64,000 nucleotides of DNA, taken from Closterium sp. NIES-65 (taxonomy: Eukaryota > Streptophyta > Zygnematophyceae > Desmidiales > Closteriaceae). The first letter of the stretch is position 1, and the number at the start of each line of letters is the position of its first letter. The DNA is taken from the NCBI GenBank assembly GCA_948144175.1, contig CANXME010002307.1, forward strand, positions 1,447,001 to 1,511,000, read 5' to 3'. Shown piece by piece: positions 28,497-39,013 of the stretch. The position numbers and the translations under genes are program-made. The notes beneath the pieces were generated by a model. That model did no database searches and was not told the origin of the DNA. It saw nothing but the letters and a program-made list of their open reading frames with translations.

Positions 28497-30003
28497 CACT
28501 CAAGCAAAGCACTCAAGCAAAGCACTCAAGCAAAGCACTCAAGAAAAGCACTCAAGAAAAGCACTCAAGCAAAGCACTCAAGCAAAGCACTCAAGCAAAG
28601 CACTCAAGCAAAGCACTCAAGAAAAGCACTCAAGCAAAGCACTCAAGAAAAGCACTCAAGAAAAGCACTCAAGCAAAGCACTCAAGCAAAGCACTCAAGC
28701 AAAGCACTCAAGAAAAGCACTCAAGAAAAGCACTCAAGCAAAGCACTCAAGCAAAGCACTCAAGCAAAGCACTCAAGCAAAGCACTCAAGCAAAGCACTC
28801 AAGCAAAGCACTCAAGCAAAGCACTCAAGAAAAGCACTCAAGCAAAGCACTCAAGCAAAGCACTCAAGCAAAGCACTCAAGCAAAGCACTCAAGAAAAGC
28901 ACTCAAGCAAAGCACTCAAGCAAAGCACTCAAGCAAAGCACTCAAGCAAAGCACTCAAGCAAAGCACTCAAGCAAAGCACTCAAGAAAAGCACTCAAGAA
29001 AAGCACTCAAGCAAAGCACTCAAGAAAAGCACTCAAGAAAGCACTCAAGAAAAGCACTCAAGCAAAGCACTCAAGCAAAGCACTCAAGCAAAGCACTCAA
29101 GCAAAGCACTCAAGCAAAGCACTCAAGCAAAGCACTCAAGCAAAGCACTCAAGCAAAGCACTCAAGCAAAGCACTCAAGCAAAGCACTCAAGAAAAGCAC
29201 TCAAGAAAAGCACTCAAGCAAAGCACTCAAGCAAAGCACTCAAGCAAAGCACTCAAGCAAAGCACTCAAGCAAAGCACTCAAGAAAAGCACTCAAGAAAA
29301 GCACTCAAGCAAAGCACTCAAGCAAAGCACTCAAGCAAAGCACTCAAGCAAAGCACTCAAGAAAAGCACTCAAGCAAAGCACTCAAGCAAAGCACTCAAG
29401 CAAAGCACTCAAGCAAAGCACTCAAGCAAAGCACTCAAGAAAAGCACTCAAGCAAAGCACTCAAGCAAAGCACTCAAGCAAAGCACTCAAGCAAAGCACT
29501 CAAGCAAAGCACTCAAGCAAAGCACTCAAGCAAAGCACTCAAGCAAAGCACTCAAGCAAAGCACTCAAGCAAAGCACTCAAGAAAAGCACTCAAGAAAAG
29601 CACTCAAGCAAAGCACTCAAGCAAAGCACTCAAGCAAAGCACTCAAGCAAAGCACTCAAGCAAAGCACTCAAGAAAAGCACTCAAGCAAAGCACTCAAGC
29701 AAAGCACTCAAGCAAAGCACTCAAGCAAAGCACTCAAGCAAAGCACTCAAGCAAAGCACTCAAGCAAAGCACTCAAGCAAAGCACTCAAGCAAAGCACTC
29801 AAGCAAAGCACTCAAGAAAAGCACTCAAGAAAAGCACTCAAGCAAAGCACTCAAGCAAAGCACTCAAGCAAAGCACTCAAGCAAAGCACTCAAGCAAAGC
29901 ACTCAAGCAAAGCACTCAAGCAAAGCACTCAAGAAAAGCACTCAAGCAAAGCACTCAAGCAAAGCACTCAAGCAAAGCACTCAAGAAAAGCACTCAAGAA
30001 AAG
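28497..30003 (+). repeat. Long duplicated block P, copy 2
   Basis: Same unit order as 26170-27677 except for an A unit at 29017 where copy 1 has C, and a 12-bp unit at 29030-29041 where copy 1 has A. That makes this copy one base shorter (1,507 bp). To the left, the last three units of a 12-unit C run match copy 1; the next unit out differs, which sets the block edge. Its right end overlaps block Q copy 2 (29484-30653), so duplications are nested. Confidence 0.85.
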
Positions 30004-30653
30004 CACTCAAGCAAAGCACTCAAGCAAAGCACTCAAGCAAAGCACTCAAGCAAAGCACTCAAGAAAAGCACTCAAGCAAAGCACTCAAGAAAAGCACTCA
30101 AGAAAAGCACTCAAGCAAAGCACTCAAGCAAAGCACTCAAGCAAAGCACTCAAGAAAAGCACTCAAGAAAAGCACTCAAGCAAAGCACTCAAGCAAAGCA
30201 CTCAAGCAAAGCACTCAAGCAAAGCACTCAAGCAAAGCACTCAAGCAAAGCACTCAAGCAAAGCACTCAAGAAAAGCACTCAAGCAAAGCACTCAAGCAA
30301 AGCACTCAAGCAAAGCACTCAAGCAAAGCACTCAAGAAAAGCACTCAAGCAAAGCACTCAAGCAAAGCACTCAAGCAAAGCACTCAAGCAAAGCACTCAA
30401 GCAAAGCACTCAAGCAAAGCACTCAAGAAAAGCACTCAAGAAAAGCACTCAAGCAAAGCACTCAAGCAAAGCACTCAAGCAAAGCACTCAAGAAAAGCAC
30501 TCAAGCAAAGCACTCAAGCAAAGCACTCAAGCAAAGCACTCAAGCAAAGCACTCAAGCAAAGCACTCAAGCAAAGCACTCAAGCAAAGCACTCAAGCAAA
30601 GCACTCAAGCAAAGCACTCAAGCAAAGCACTCAAGAAAAGCACTCAAGAAAAG
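29484..30653 (+). repeat. Long duplicated block Q, copy 2
   Basis: Same unit order as 24584-25753 apart from the C/A state of two units (A at 30433 and C at 30472). Both copies are 1,170 bp with no length change. The left part coincides with the right part of block P copy 2. The order of events is therefore layered, with one duplication having copied material already shared by another. Confidence 0.85.
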
Positions 30654-31510
30654 CACTCAAGCAAAGCACTCAAGCAAAGCACTCAAGCAAAGCACTCAAG
30701 CAAAGCACTCAAGCAAAGCACTCAAGAAAAGCACTCAAGAAAAGCACTCAAGCAAAGCACTCAAGCAAAGCACTCAAGCAAAGCACTCAAGCAAAGCACT
30801 CAAGCAAAGCACTCAAGCAAAGCACTCAAGCAAAGCACTCAAGCAAAGCACTCAAGCAAAGCACTCAAGCAAAGCACTCAAGAAAAGCACTCAAGAAAAG
30901 CACTCAAGCAAAGCACTCAAGCAAAGCACTCAAGCAAAGCACTCAAGCAAAGCACTCAAGCAAAGCACTCAAGAAAAGCACTCAAGAAAAGCACTCAAGC
31001 AAAGCACTCAAGCAAAGCACTCAAGCAAAGCACTCAAGAAAAGCACTCAAGAAAAGCACTCAAGCAAAGCACTCAAGCAAAGCACTCAAGCAAAGCACTC
31101 AAGCAAAGCACTCAAGAAAAGCACTCAAGCAAAGCACTCAAGAAAAGCACTCAAGAAAAGCACTCAAGCAAAGCACTCAAGCAAAGCACTCAAGCAAAGC
31201 ACTCAAGAAAAGCACTCAAGAAAAGCACTCAAGCAAAGCACTCAAGCAAAGCACTCAAGCAAAGCACTCAAGCAAAGCACTCAAGCAAAGCACTCAAGCA
31301 AAGCACTCAAGCAAAGCACTCAAGAAAAGCACTCAAGAAAGCACTCAAGCAAAGCACTCAAGCAAAGCACTCAAGAAAAGCACTCAAGAAAAGCACTCAA
31401 GCAAAGCACTCAAGCAAAGCACTCAAGCAAAGCACTCAAGCAAAGCACTCAAGCAAAGCACTCAAGCAAAGCACTCAAGCAAAGCACTCAAGAAAAGCAC
31501 TCAAGAAAAG

Positions 31511-32081
31511 CACTCAAGCAAAGCACTCAAGCAAAGCACTCAAGCAAAGCACTCAAGCAAAGCACTCAAGCAAAGCACTCAAGAAAAGCACTCAAGCAAA
31601 GCACTCAAGCAAAGCACTCAAGCAAAGCACTCAAGCAAAGCACTCAAGCAAAGCACTCAAGCAAAGCACTCAAGCAAAGCACTCAAGCAAAGCACTCAAG
31701 CAAAGCACTCAAGCAAAGCACTCAAGAAAAGCACTCAAGAAAAGCACTCAAGCAAAGCACTCAAGCAAAGCACTCAAGCAAAGCACTCAAGCAAAGCACT
31801 CAAGCAAAGCACTCAAGCAAAGCACTCAAGCAAAGCACTCAAGAAAAGCACTCAAGCAAAGCACTCAAGCAAAGCACTCAAGCAAAGCACTCAAGAAAGC
31901 ACTCAAGAAAAGCACTCAAGCAAAGCACTCAAGCAAAGCACTCAAGCAAAGCACTCAAGCAAAGCACTCAAGAAAAGCACTCAAGCAAAGCACTCAAGAA
32001 AAGCACTCAAGAAAAGCACTCAAGCAAAGCACTCAAGCAAAGCACTCAAGCAAAGCACTCAAGAAAAGCACTCAAGAAAAG
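31511..32081 (+). repeat. 572-bp module copy with a one-base deletion
   Basis: Same unit order as 34081-34652, but the pair at 31888-31912 is d then A instead of A A, so the copy is 571 bp. This shows a 12-bp unit occupying an A slot, supporting loss of one base from the four-A run of an A unit as the origin of this d. Loss of C from the plain unit would give the same sequence, but the neighbouring copies have A here. Confidence 0.8.
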
Positions 32082-33638
32082 CACTCAAGCAAAGCACTCA
32101 AGCAAAGCACTCAAGCAAAGCACTCAAGAAAAGCACTCAAGCAAAGCACTCAAGCAAAGCACTCAAGCAAAGCACTCAAGAAAAGCACTCAAGCAAAGCA
32201 CTCAAGCAAAGCACTCAAGCAAAGCACTCAAGCAAAGCACTCAAGAAAAGCACTCAAGCAAAGCACTCAAGCAAAGCACTCAAGCAAAGCACTCAAGCAA
32301 AGCACTCAAGCAAAGCACTCAAGCAAAGCACTCAAGAAAAGCACTCAAGCAAAGCACTCAAGCAAAGCACTCAAGAAAAGCACTCAAGAAAGCACTCAAG
32401 AAAAGCACTCAAGCAAAGCACTCAAGCAAAGCACTCAAGAAAGCACTCAAGCAAAGCACTCAAGCAAAGCACTCAAGCAAAGCACTCAAGCAAAGCACTC
32501 AAGCAAAGCACTCAAGCAAAGCACTCAAGAAAAGCACTCAAGAAAAGCACTCAAGAAAAGCACTCAAGCAAAGCACTCAAGCAAAGCACTCAAGCAAAGC
32601 ACTCAAGAAAAGCACTCAAGAAAGCACTCAAGCAAAGCACTCAAGCAAAGCACTCAAGCAAAGCACTCAAGCAAAGCACTCAAGCAAAGCACTCAAGCAA
32701 AGCACTCAAGCAAAGCACTCAAGCAAAGCACTCAAGCAAAGCACTCAAGCAAAGCACTCAAGAAAAGCACTCAAGAAAAGCACTCAAGCAAAGCACTCAA
32801 GCAAAGCACTCAAGCAAAGCACTCAAGCAAAGCACTCAAGCAAAGCACTCAAGAAAAGCACTCAAGAAAAGCACTCAAGCAAAGCACTCAAGCAAAGCAC
32901 TCAAGCAAAGCACTCAAGAAAAGCACTCAAGAAAAGCACTCAAGCAAAGCACTCAAGCAAAGCACTCAAGCAAAGCACTCAAGCAAAGCACTCAAGAAAA
33001 GCACTCAAGCAAAGCACTCAAGCAAAGCACTCAAGCAAAGCACTCAAGCAAAGCACTCAAGCAAAGCACTCAAGCAAAGCACTCAAGAAAAGCACTCAAG
33101 AAAAGCACTCAAGCAAAGCACTCAAGCAAAGCACTCAAGAAAAGCACTCAAGAAAAGCACTCAAGCAAAGCACTCAAGCAAAGCACTCAAGCAAAGCACT
33201 CAAGCAAAGCACTCAAGCAAAGCACTCAAGCAAAGCACTCAAGCAAAGCACTCAAGAAAAGCACTCAAGAAAAGCACTCAAGCAAAGCACTCAAGCAAAG
33301 CACTCAAGCAAAGCACTCAAGCAAAGCACTCAAGCAAAGCACTCAAGAAAAGCACTCAAGCAAAGCACTCAAGCAAAGCACTCAAGCAAAGCACTCAAGC
33401 AAAGCACTCAAGCAAAGCACTCAAGCAAAGCACTCAAGCAAAGCACTCAAGAAAAGCACTCAAGCAAAGCACTCAAGCAAAGCACTCAAGCAAAGCACTC
33501 AAGCAAAGCACTCAAGCAAAGCACTCAAGCAAAGCACTCAAGCAAAGCACTCAAGAAAAGCACTCAAGCAAAGCACTCAAGAAAAGCACTCAAGAAAAGC
33601 ACTCAAGAAAAGCACTCAAGCAAAGCACTCAAGCAAAG

Positions 33639-33651
33639 CACTCAAGAAACG
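33639..33651 (+). repeat. Rare e-type monomer
   Basis: CACTCAAGAAACG, an A unit with A to C at base 12. It creates a CpG with the last base, and is otherwise seen only at 42600-42612 and 55037-55049. All three sit in the same slot of the A C AAA C2 module, so they descend from one mutation that was later copied. Confidence 0.93.
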
Positions 33652-34080
33652 CACTCAAGCAAAGCACTCAAGCAAAGCACTCAAGCAAAGCACTCAAGCA
33701 AAGCACTCAAGCAAAGCACTCAAGCAAAGCACTCAAGAAAAGCACTCAAGAAAAGCACTCAAGAAAAGCACTCAAGCAAAGCACTCAAGCAAAGCACTCA
33801 AGCAAAGCACTCAAGCAAAGCACTCAAGAAAAGCACTCAAGAAAAGCACTCAAGCAAAGCACTCAAGCAAAGCACTCAAGCAAAGCACTCAAGAAAAGCA
33901 CTCAAGCAAAGCACTCAAGCAAAGCACTCAAGCAAAGCACTCAAGCAAAGCACTCAAGCAAAGCACTCAAGAAAAGCACTCAAGCAAAGCACTCAAGAAA
34001 AGCACTCAAGAAAAGCACTCAAGCAAAGCACTCAAGCAAAGCACTCAAGCAAAGCACTCAAGAAAAGCACTCAAGAAAAG

Positions 34081-34652
34081 CACTCAAGCAAAGCACTCAA
34101 GCAAAGCACTCAAGCAAAGCACTCAAGCAAAGCACTCAAGCAAAGCACTCAAGAAAAGCACTCAAGCAAAGCACTCAAGCAAAGCACTCAAGCAAAGCAC
34201 TCAAGCAAAGCACTCAAGCAAAGCACTCAAGCAAAGCACTCAAGCAAAGCACTCAAGCAAAGCACTCAAGCAAAGCACTCAAGCAAAGCACTCAAGAAAA
34301 GCACTCAAGAAAAGCACTCAAGCAAAGCACTCAAGCAAAGCACTCAAGCAAAGCACTCAAGCAAAGCACTCAAGCAAAGCACTCAAGCAAAGCACTCAAG
34401 CAAAGCACTCAAGAAAAGCACTCAAGCAAAGCACTCAAGCAAAGCACTCAAGCAAAGCACTCAAGAAAAGCACTCAAGAAAAGCACTCAAGCAAAGCACT
34501 CAAGCAAAGCACTCAAGCAAAGCACTCAAGCAAAGCACTCAAGAAAAGCACTCAAGCAAAGCACTCAAGAAAAGCACTCAAGAAAAGCACTCAAGCAAAG
34601 CACTCAAGCAAAGCACTCAAGCAAAGCACTCAAGAAAAGCACTCAAGAAAAG
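34081..34652 (+). repeat. 572-bp, 44-unit recurring module (reference copy)
   Basis: The module, following an AA pair, is C5 A C10 AA C7 A C3 AA C4 A C AA C3 AA. Exact copies start at 24701, 29601, 34081 and 43042. A fifth, at 31511-32081, is one base shorter because one A of a pair (31888-31899) is a 12-bp unit. Partial copies that share only C5 A C10 AA C7 A C3 AA and then continue differently lie at 2871-3273 and 27275-27677. It is the nearest thing here to a higher-order repeat unit, but copies are never adjacent: successive starts are 4,900, 1,910, 2,570 and 8,961 bp apart. Confidence 0.82.
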
Positions 34653-34990
34653 CACTCAAGCAAAGCACTCAAGCAAAGCACTCAAGCAAAGCACTCAAGC
34701 AAAGCACTCAAGCAAAGCACTCAAGCAAAGCACTCAAGAAAAGCACTCAAGAAAAGCACTCAAGCAAAGCACTCAAGCAAAGCACTCAAGCAAAGCACTC
34801 AAGCAAAGCACTCAAGCAAAGCACTCAAGCAAAGCACTCAAGAAAAGCACTCAAGCAAAGCACTCAAGCAAAGCACTCAAGCAAAGCACTCAAGCAAAGC
34901 ACTCAAGCAAAGCACTCAAGCAAAGCACTCAAGCAAAGCACTCAAGCAAAGCACTCAAGCAAAGCACTCAAGAAAAGCACTCAAGAAAAG

Positions 34991-35006
34991 CACTCAAGCA
35001 CTCAAG
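34991..35006 (+). repeat. Two consecutive 8-bp truncated monomers
   Basis: Two CACTCAAG units in a row, each lacking five bases, directly after an AA pair (34965-34990). The plain unit carries the 5-mer AAGCA twice in tandem across its end and the start of the next unit; loss of one copy gives this form. This is the only place with two in succession. Confidence 0.93.
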
Positions 35007-38000
35007 CACTCAAGCAAAGCACTCAAGCAAAGCACTCAAGAAAGCACTCAAGCAAAGCACTCAAGCAAAGCACTCAAGCAAAGCACTCAAGCAAAGCACT
35101 CAAGCAAAGCACTCAAGCAAAGCACTCAAGAAAAGCACTCAAGAAAAGCACTCAAGCAAAGCACTCAAGCAAAGCACTCAAGCAAAGCACTCAAGCAAAG
35201 CACTCAAGCAAAGCACTCAAGAAAAGCACTCAAGAAAAGCACTCAAGCAAAGCACTCAAGCAAAGCACTCAAGCAAAGCACTCAAGAAAAGCACTCAAGA
35301 AAAGCACTCAAGCAAAGCACTCAAGCAAAGCACTCAAGCAAAGCACTCAAGCAAAGCACTCAAGAAAAGCACTCAAGCAAAGCACTCAAGAAAAGCACTC
35401 AAGAAAAGCACTCAAGCAAAGCACTCAAGCAAAGCACTCAAGCAAAGCACTCAAGAAAAGCACTCAAGAAAAGCACTCAAGCAAAGCACTCAAGCAAAGC
35501 ACTCAAGCAAAGCACTCAAGCAAAGCACTCAAGCAAAGCACTCAAGCAAAGCACTCAAGCAAAGCACTCAAGCAAAGCACTCAAGAAAAGCACTCAAGAA
35601 AAGCACTCAAGCAAAGCACTCAAGCAAAGCACTCAAGCAAAGCACTCAAGCAAAGCACTCAAGCAAAGCACTCAAGAAAAGCACTCAAGAAAAGCACTCA
35701 AGCAAAGCACTCAAGCAAAGCACTCAAGCAAAGCACTCAAGAAAAGCACTCAAGAAAAGCACTCAAGCAAAGCACTCAAGCAAAGCACTCAAGCAAAGCA
35801 CTCAAGCAAAGCACTCAAGAAAAGCACTCAAGCAAAGCACTCAAGAAAAGCACTCAAGAAAAGCACTCAAGCAAAGCACTCAAGCAAAGCACTCAAGCAA
35901 AGCACTCAAGAAAAGCACTCAAGAAAAGCACTCAAGCAAAGCACTCAAGCAAAGCACTCAAGCAAAGCACTCAAGAAAAGCACTCAAGAAAAGCACTCAA
36001 GCAAAGCACTCAAGCAAAGCACTCAAGCAAAGCACTCAAGCAAAGCACTCAAGCAAAGCACTCAAGCAAAGCACTCAAGCAAAGCACTCAAGAAAAGCAC
36101 TCAAGCAAAGCACTCAAGCAAAGCACTCAAGCAAAGCACTCAAGCAAAGCACTCAAGAAAAGCACTCAAGCAAAGCACTCAAGCAAAGCACTCAAGCAAA
36201 GCACTCAAGCAAAGCACTCAAGCAAAGCACTCAAGCAAAGCACTCAAGCAAAGCACTCAAGAAAAGCACTCAAGCAAAGCACTCAAGAAAAGCACTCAAG
36301 AAAAGCACTCAAGAAAAGCACTCAAGCAAAGCACTCAAGCAAAGCACTCAAGAAAGCACTCAAGCAAAGCACTCAAGCAAAGCACTCAAGCAAAGCACTC
36401 AAGCAAAGCACTCAAGCAAAGCACTCAAGCAAAGCACTCAAGAAAAGCACTCAAGAAAAGCACTCAAGAAAAGCACTCAAGCAAAGCACTCAAGCAAAGC
36501 ACTCAAGCAAAGCACTCAAGCAAAGCACTCAAGAAAAGCACTCAAGAAAAGCACTCAAGCAAAGCACTCAAGCAAAGCACTCAAGCAAAGCACTCAAGAA
36601 AAGCACTCAAGCAAAGCACTCAAGCAAAGCACTCAAGCAAAGCACTCAAGCAAAGCACTCAAGCAAAGCACTCAAGCAAAGCACTCAAGCAAAGCACTCA
36701 AGAAAAGCACTCAAGAAAAGCACTCAAGCAAAGCACTCAAGCAAAGCACTCAAGCAAAGCACTCAAGCAAAGCACTCAAGCAAAGCACTCAAGCAAAGCA
36801 CTCAAGCAAAGCACTCAAGAAAAGCACTCAAGAAAAGCACTCAAGCAAAGCACTCAAGCAAAGCACTCAAGCAAAGCACTCAAGCAAAGCACTCAAGCAA
36901 AGCACTCAAGAAAAGCACTCAAGCAAAGCACTCAAGCAAAGCACTCAAGCAAAGCACTCAAGCAAAGCACTCAAGCAAAGCACTCAAGCAAAGCACTCAA
37001 GCAAAGCACTCAAGCAAAGCACTCAAGCAAAGCACTCAAGCAAAGCACTCAAGAAAAGCACTCAAGAAAAGCACTCAAGCAAAGCACTCAAGCAAAGCAC
37101 TCAAGCAAAGCACTCAAGCAAAGCACTCAAGCAAAGCACTCAAGCAAAGCACTCAAGCAAAGCACTCAAGAAAAGCACTCAAGCAAAGCACTCAAGCAAA
37201 GCACTCAAGCAAAGCACTCAAGAAAAGCACTCAAGAAAAGCACTCAAGCAAAGCACTCAAGCAAAGCACTCAAGCAAAGCACTCAAGCAAAGCACTCAAG
37301 AAAAGCACTCAAGCAAAGCACTCAAGAAAAGCACTCAAGAAAAGCACTCAAGCAAAGCACTCAAGCAAAGCACTCAAGCAAAGCACTCAAGAAAAGCACT
37401 CAAGCAAAGCACTCAAGCAAAGCACTCAAGCAAAGCACTCAAGCAAAGCACTCAAGCAAAGCACTCAAGAAAAGCACTCAAGCAAAGCACTCAAGAAAAG
37501 CACTCAAGAAAAGCACTCAAGCAAAGCACTCAAGCAAAGCACTCAAGCAAAGCACTCAAGAAAAGCACTCAAGAAAAGCACTCAAGCAAAGCACTCAAGC
37601 AAAGCACTCAAGCAAAGCACTCAAGCAAAGCACTCAAGCAAAGCACTCAAGCAAAGCACTCAAGCAAAGCACTCAAGCAAAGCACTCAAGCAAAGCACTC
37701 AAGCAAAGCACTCAAGCAAAGCACTCAAGCAAAGCACTCAAGAAAAGCACTCAAGCAAAGCACTCAAGCAAAGCACTCAAGCAAAGCACTCAAGCAAAGC
37801 ACTCAAGCAAAGCACTCAAGCAAAGCACTCAAGCAAAGCACTCAAGAAAAGCACTCAAGCAAAGCACTCAAGCAAAGCACTCAAGAAAAGCACTCAAGAA
37901 AAGCACTCAAGCAAAGCACTCAAGCAAAGCACTCAAGAAAGCACTCAAGCAAAGCACTCAAGCAAAGCACTCAAGCAAAGCACTCAAGCAAAGCACTCAA

Positions 38001-38058
38001 GCAAAGCACTCAAGCAAAGCACTCAAGAAAAGCACTCAAGAAAAGCACTCAAGCAAAG

Positions 38059-38070
38059 CACTCAAAAAAG
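38059..38070 (+). repeat. 12-bp monomer with G8 to A
   Basis: CACTCAAAAAAG: the seven-A variant less one A, or a d unit with G8 to A. It lies one plain unit after an AA pair and 65 bases before the unique CG variant at 38136. Confidence 0.92.
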
Positions 38071-38135
38071 CACTCAAGCAAAGCACTCAAGCAAAGCACT
38101 CAAGCAAAGCACTCAAGCAAAGCACTCAAGAAAAG

Positions 38136-38148
38136 CACTCAACGAAAG
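38136..38148 (+). repeat. Single monomer with bases 8-9 swapped
   Basis: CACTCAACGAAAG: GC at bases 8-9 is replaced by CG. I found it once. It carries the only CpG in the window outside the three e units. A two-base swap is unusual as a point change; it could be a double substitution or a read or assembly error. Confidence 0.9.
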
Positions 38149-39005
38149 CACTCAAGCAAAGCACTCAAGCAAAGCACTCAAGCAAAGCACTCAAGAAAAG
38201 CACTCAAGCAAAGCACTCAAGCAAAGCACTCAAGCAAAGCACTCAAGCAAAGCACTCAAGCAAAGCACTCAAGAAAAGCACTCAAGCAAAGCACTCAAGA
38301 AAAGCACTCAAGAAAAGCACTCAAGCAAAGCACTCAAGCAAAGCACTCAAGCAAAGCACTCAAGAAAAGCACTCAAGAAAAGCACTCAAGCAAAGCACTC
38401 AAGCAAAGCACTCAAGCAAAGCACTCAAGCAAAGCACTCAAGCAAAGCACTCAAGAAAAGCACTCAAGCAAAGCACTCAAGCAAAGCACTCAAGCAAAGC
38501 ACTCAAGCAAAGCACTCAAGCAAAGCACTCAAGCAAAGCACTCAAGCAAAGCACTCAAGCAAAGCACTCAAGCAAAGCACTCAAGCAAAGCACTCAAGAA
38601 AAGCACTCAAGAAAAGCACTCAAGCAAAGCACTCAAGCAAAGCACTCAAGCAAAGCACTCAAGCAAAGCACTCAAGCAAAGCACTCAAGCAAAGCACTCA
38701 AGCAAAGCACTCAAGAAAGCACTCAAGCAAAGCACTCAAGCAAAGCACTCAAGCAAAGCACTCAAGAAAAGCACTCAAGAAAAGCACTCAAGCAAAGCAC
38801 TCAAGCAAAGCACTCAAGCAAAGCACTCAAGCAAAGCACTCAAGAAAAGCACTCAAGCAAAGCACTCAAGAAAAGCACTCAAGAAAAGCACTCAAGCAAA
38901 GCACTCAAGCAAAGCACTCAAGCAAAGCACTCAAGAAAAGCACTCAAGAAAAGCACTCAAGCAAAGCACTCAAGCAAAGCACTCAAGCAAAGCACTCAAG
39001 CAAAG

Positions 39006-39013
39006 CACTCAAG
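39006..39013 (+). repeat. 8-bp truncated monomer
   Basis: A single CACTCAAG unit between two runs of four plain C units, just right of a 234-bp module (38720-38953). It is explained by loss of one AAGCA of the internal tandem pair. Confidence 0.93.

Larger units (their letters stand above)
33457..34652 (+). repeat. Long duplicated block R, copy 1
   Basis: Unit code: C7 A C AAA C2 e C6 AAA C4 AA C3 A C5 A C AA C3 AA C5 A C10 AA C7 A C3 AA C4 A C AA C3 AA, 92 units and 1,196 bp. It matches 42418-43613 unit for unit at a distance of 8,961 bp, including the rare e unit (CACTCAAGAAACG) found only three times in the window. To the left the copies diverge (C7 A C5 against C4 A). To the right this copy is followed by C6 AA and the other by C8 AA. 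Confidence 0.88.

Noticed and set aside
38136-38148. The lone CG-swap unit as a functional CpG site.
   Set aside because: It is a single occurrence requiring a two-base change, so it may be a sequencing or assembly error; it is reported only as a variant unit.
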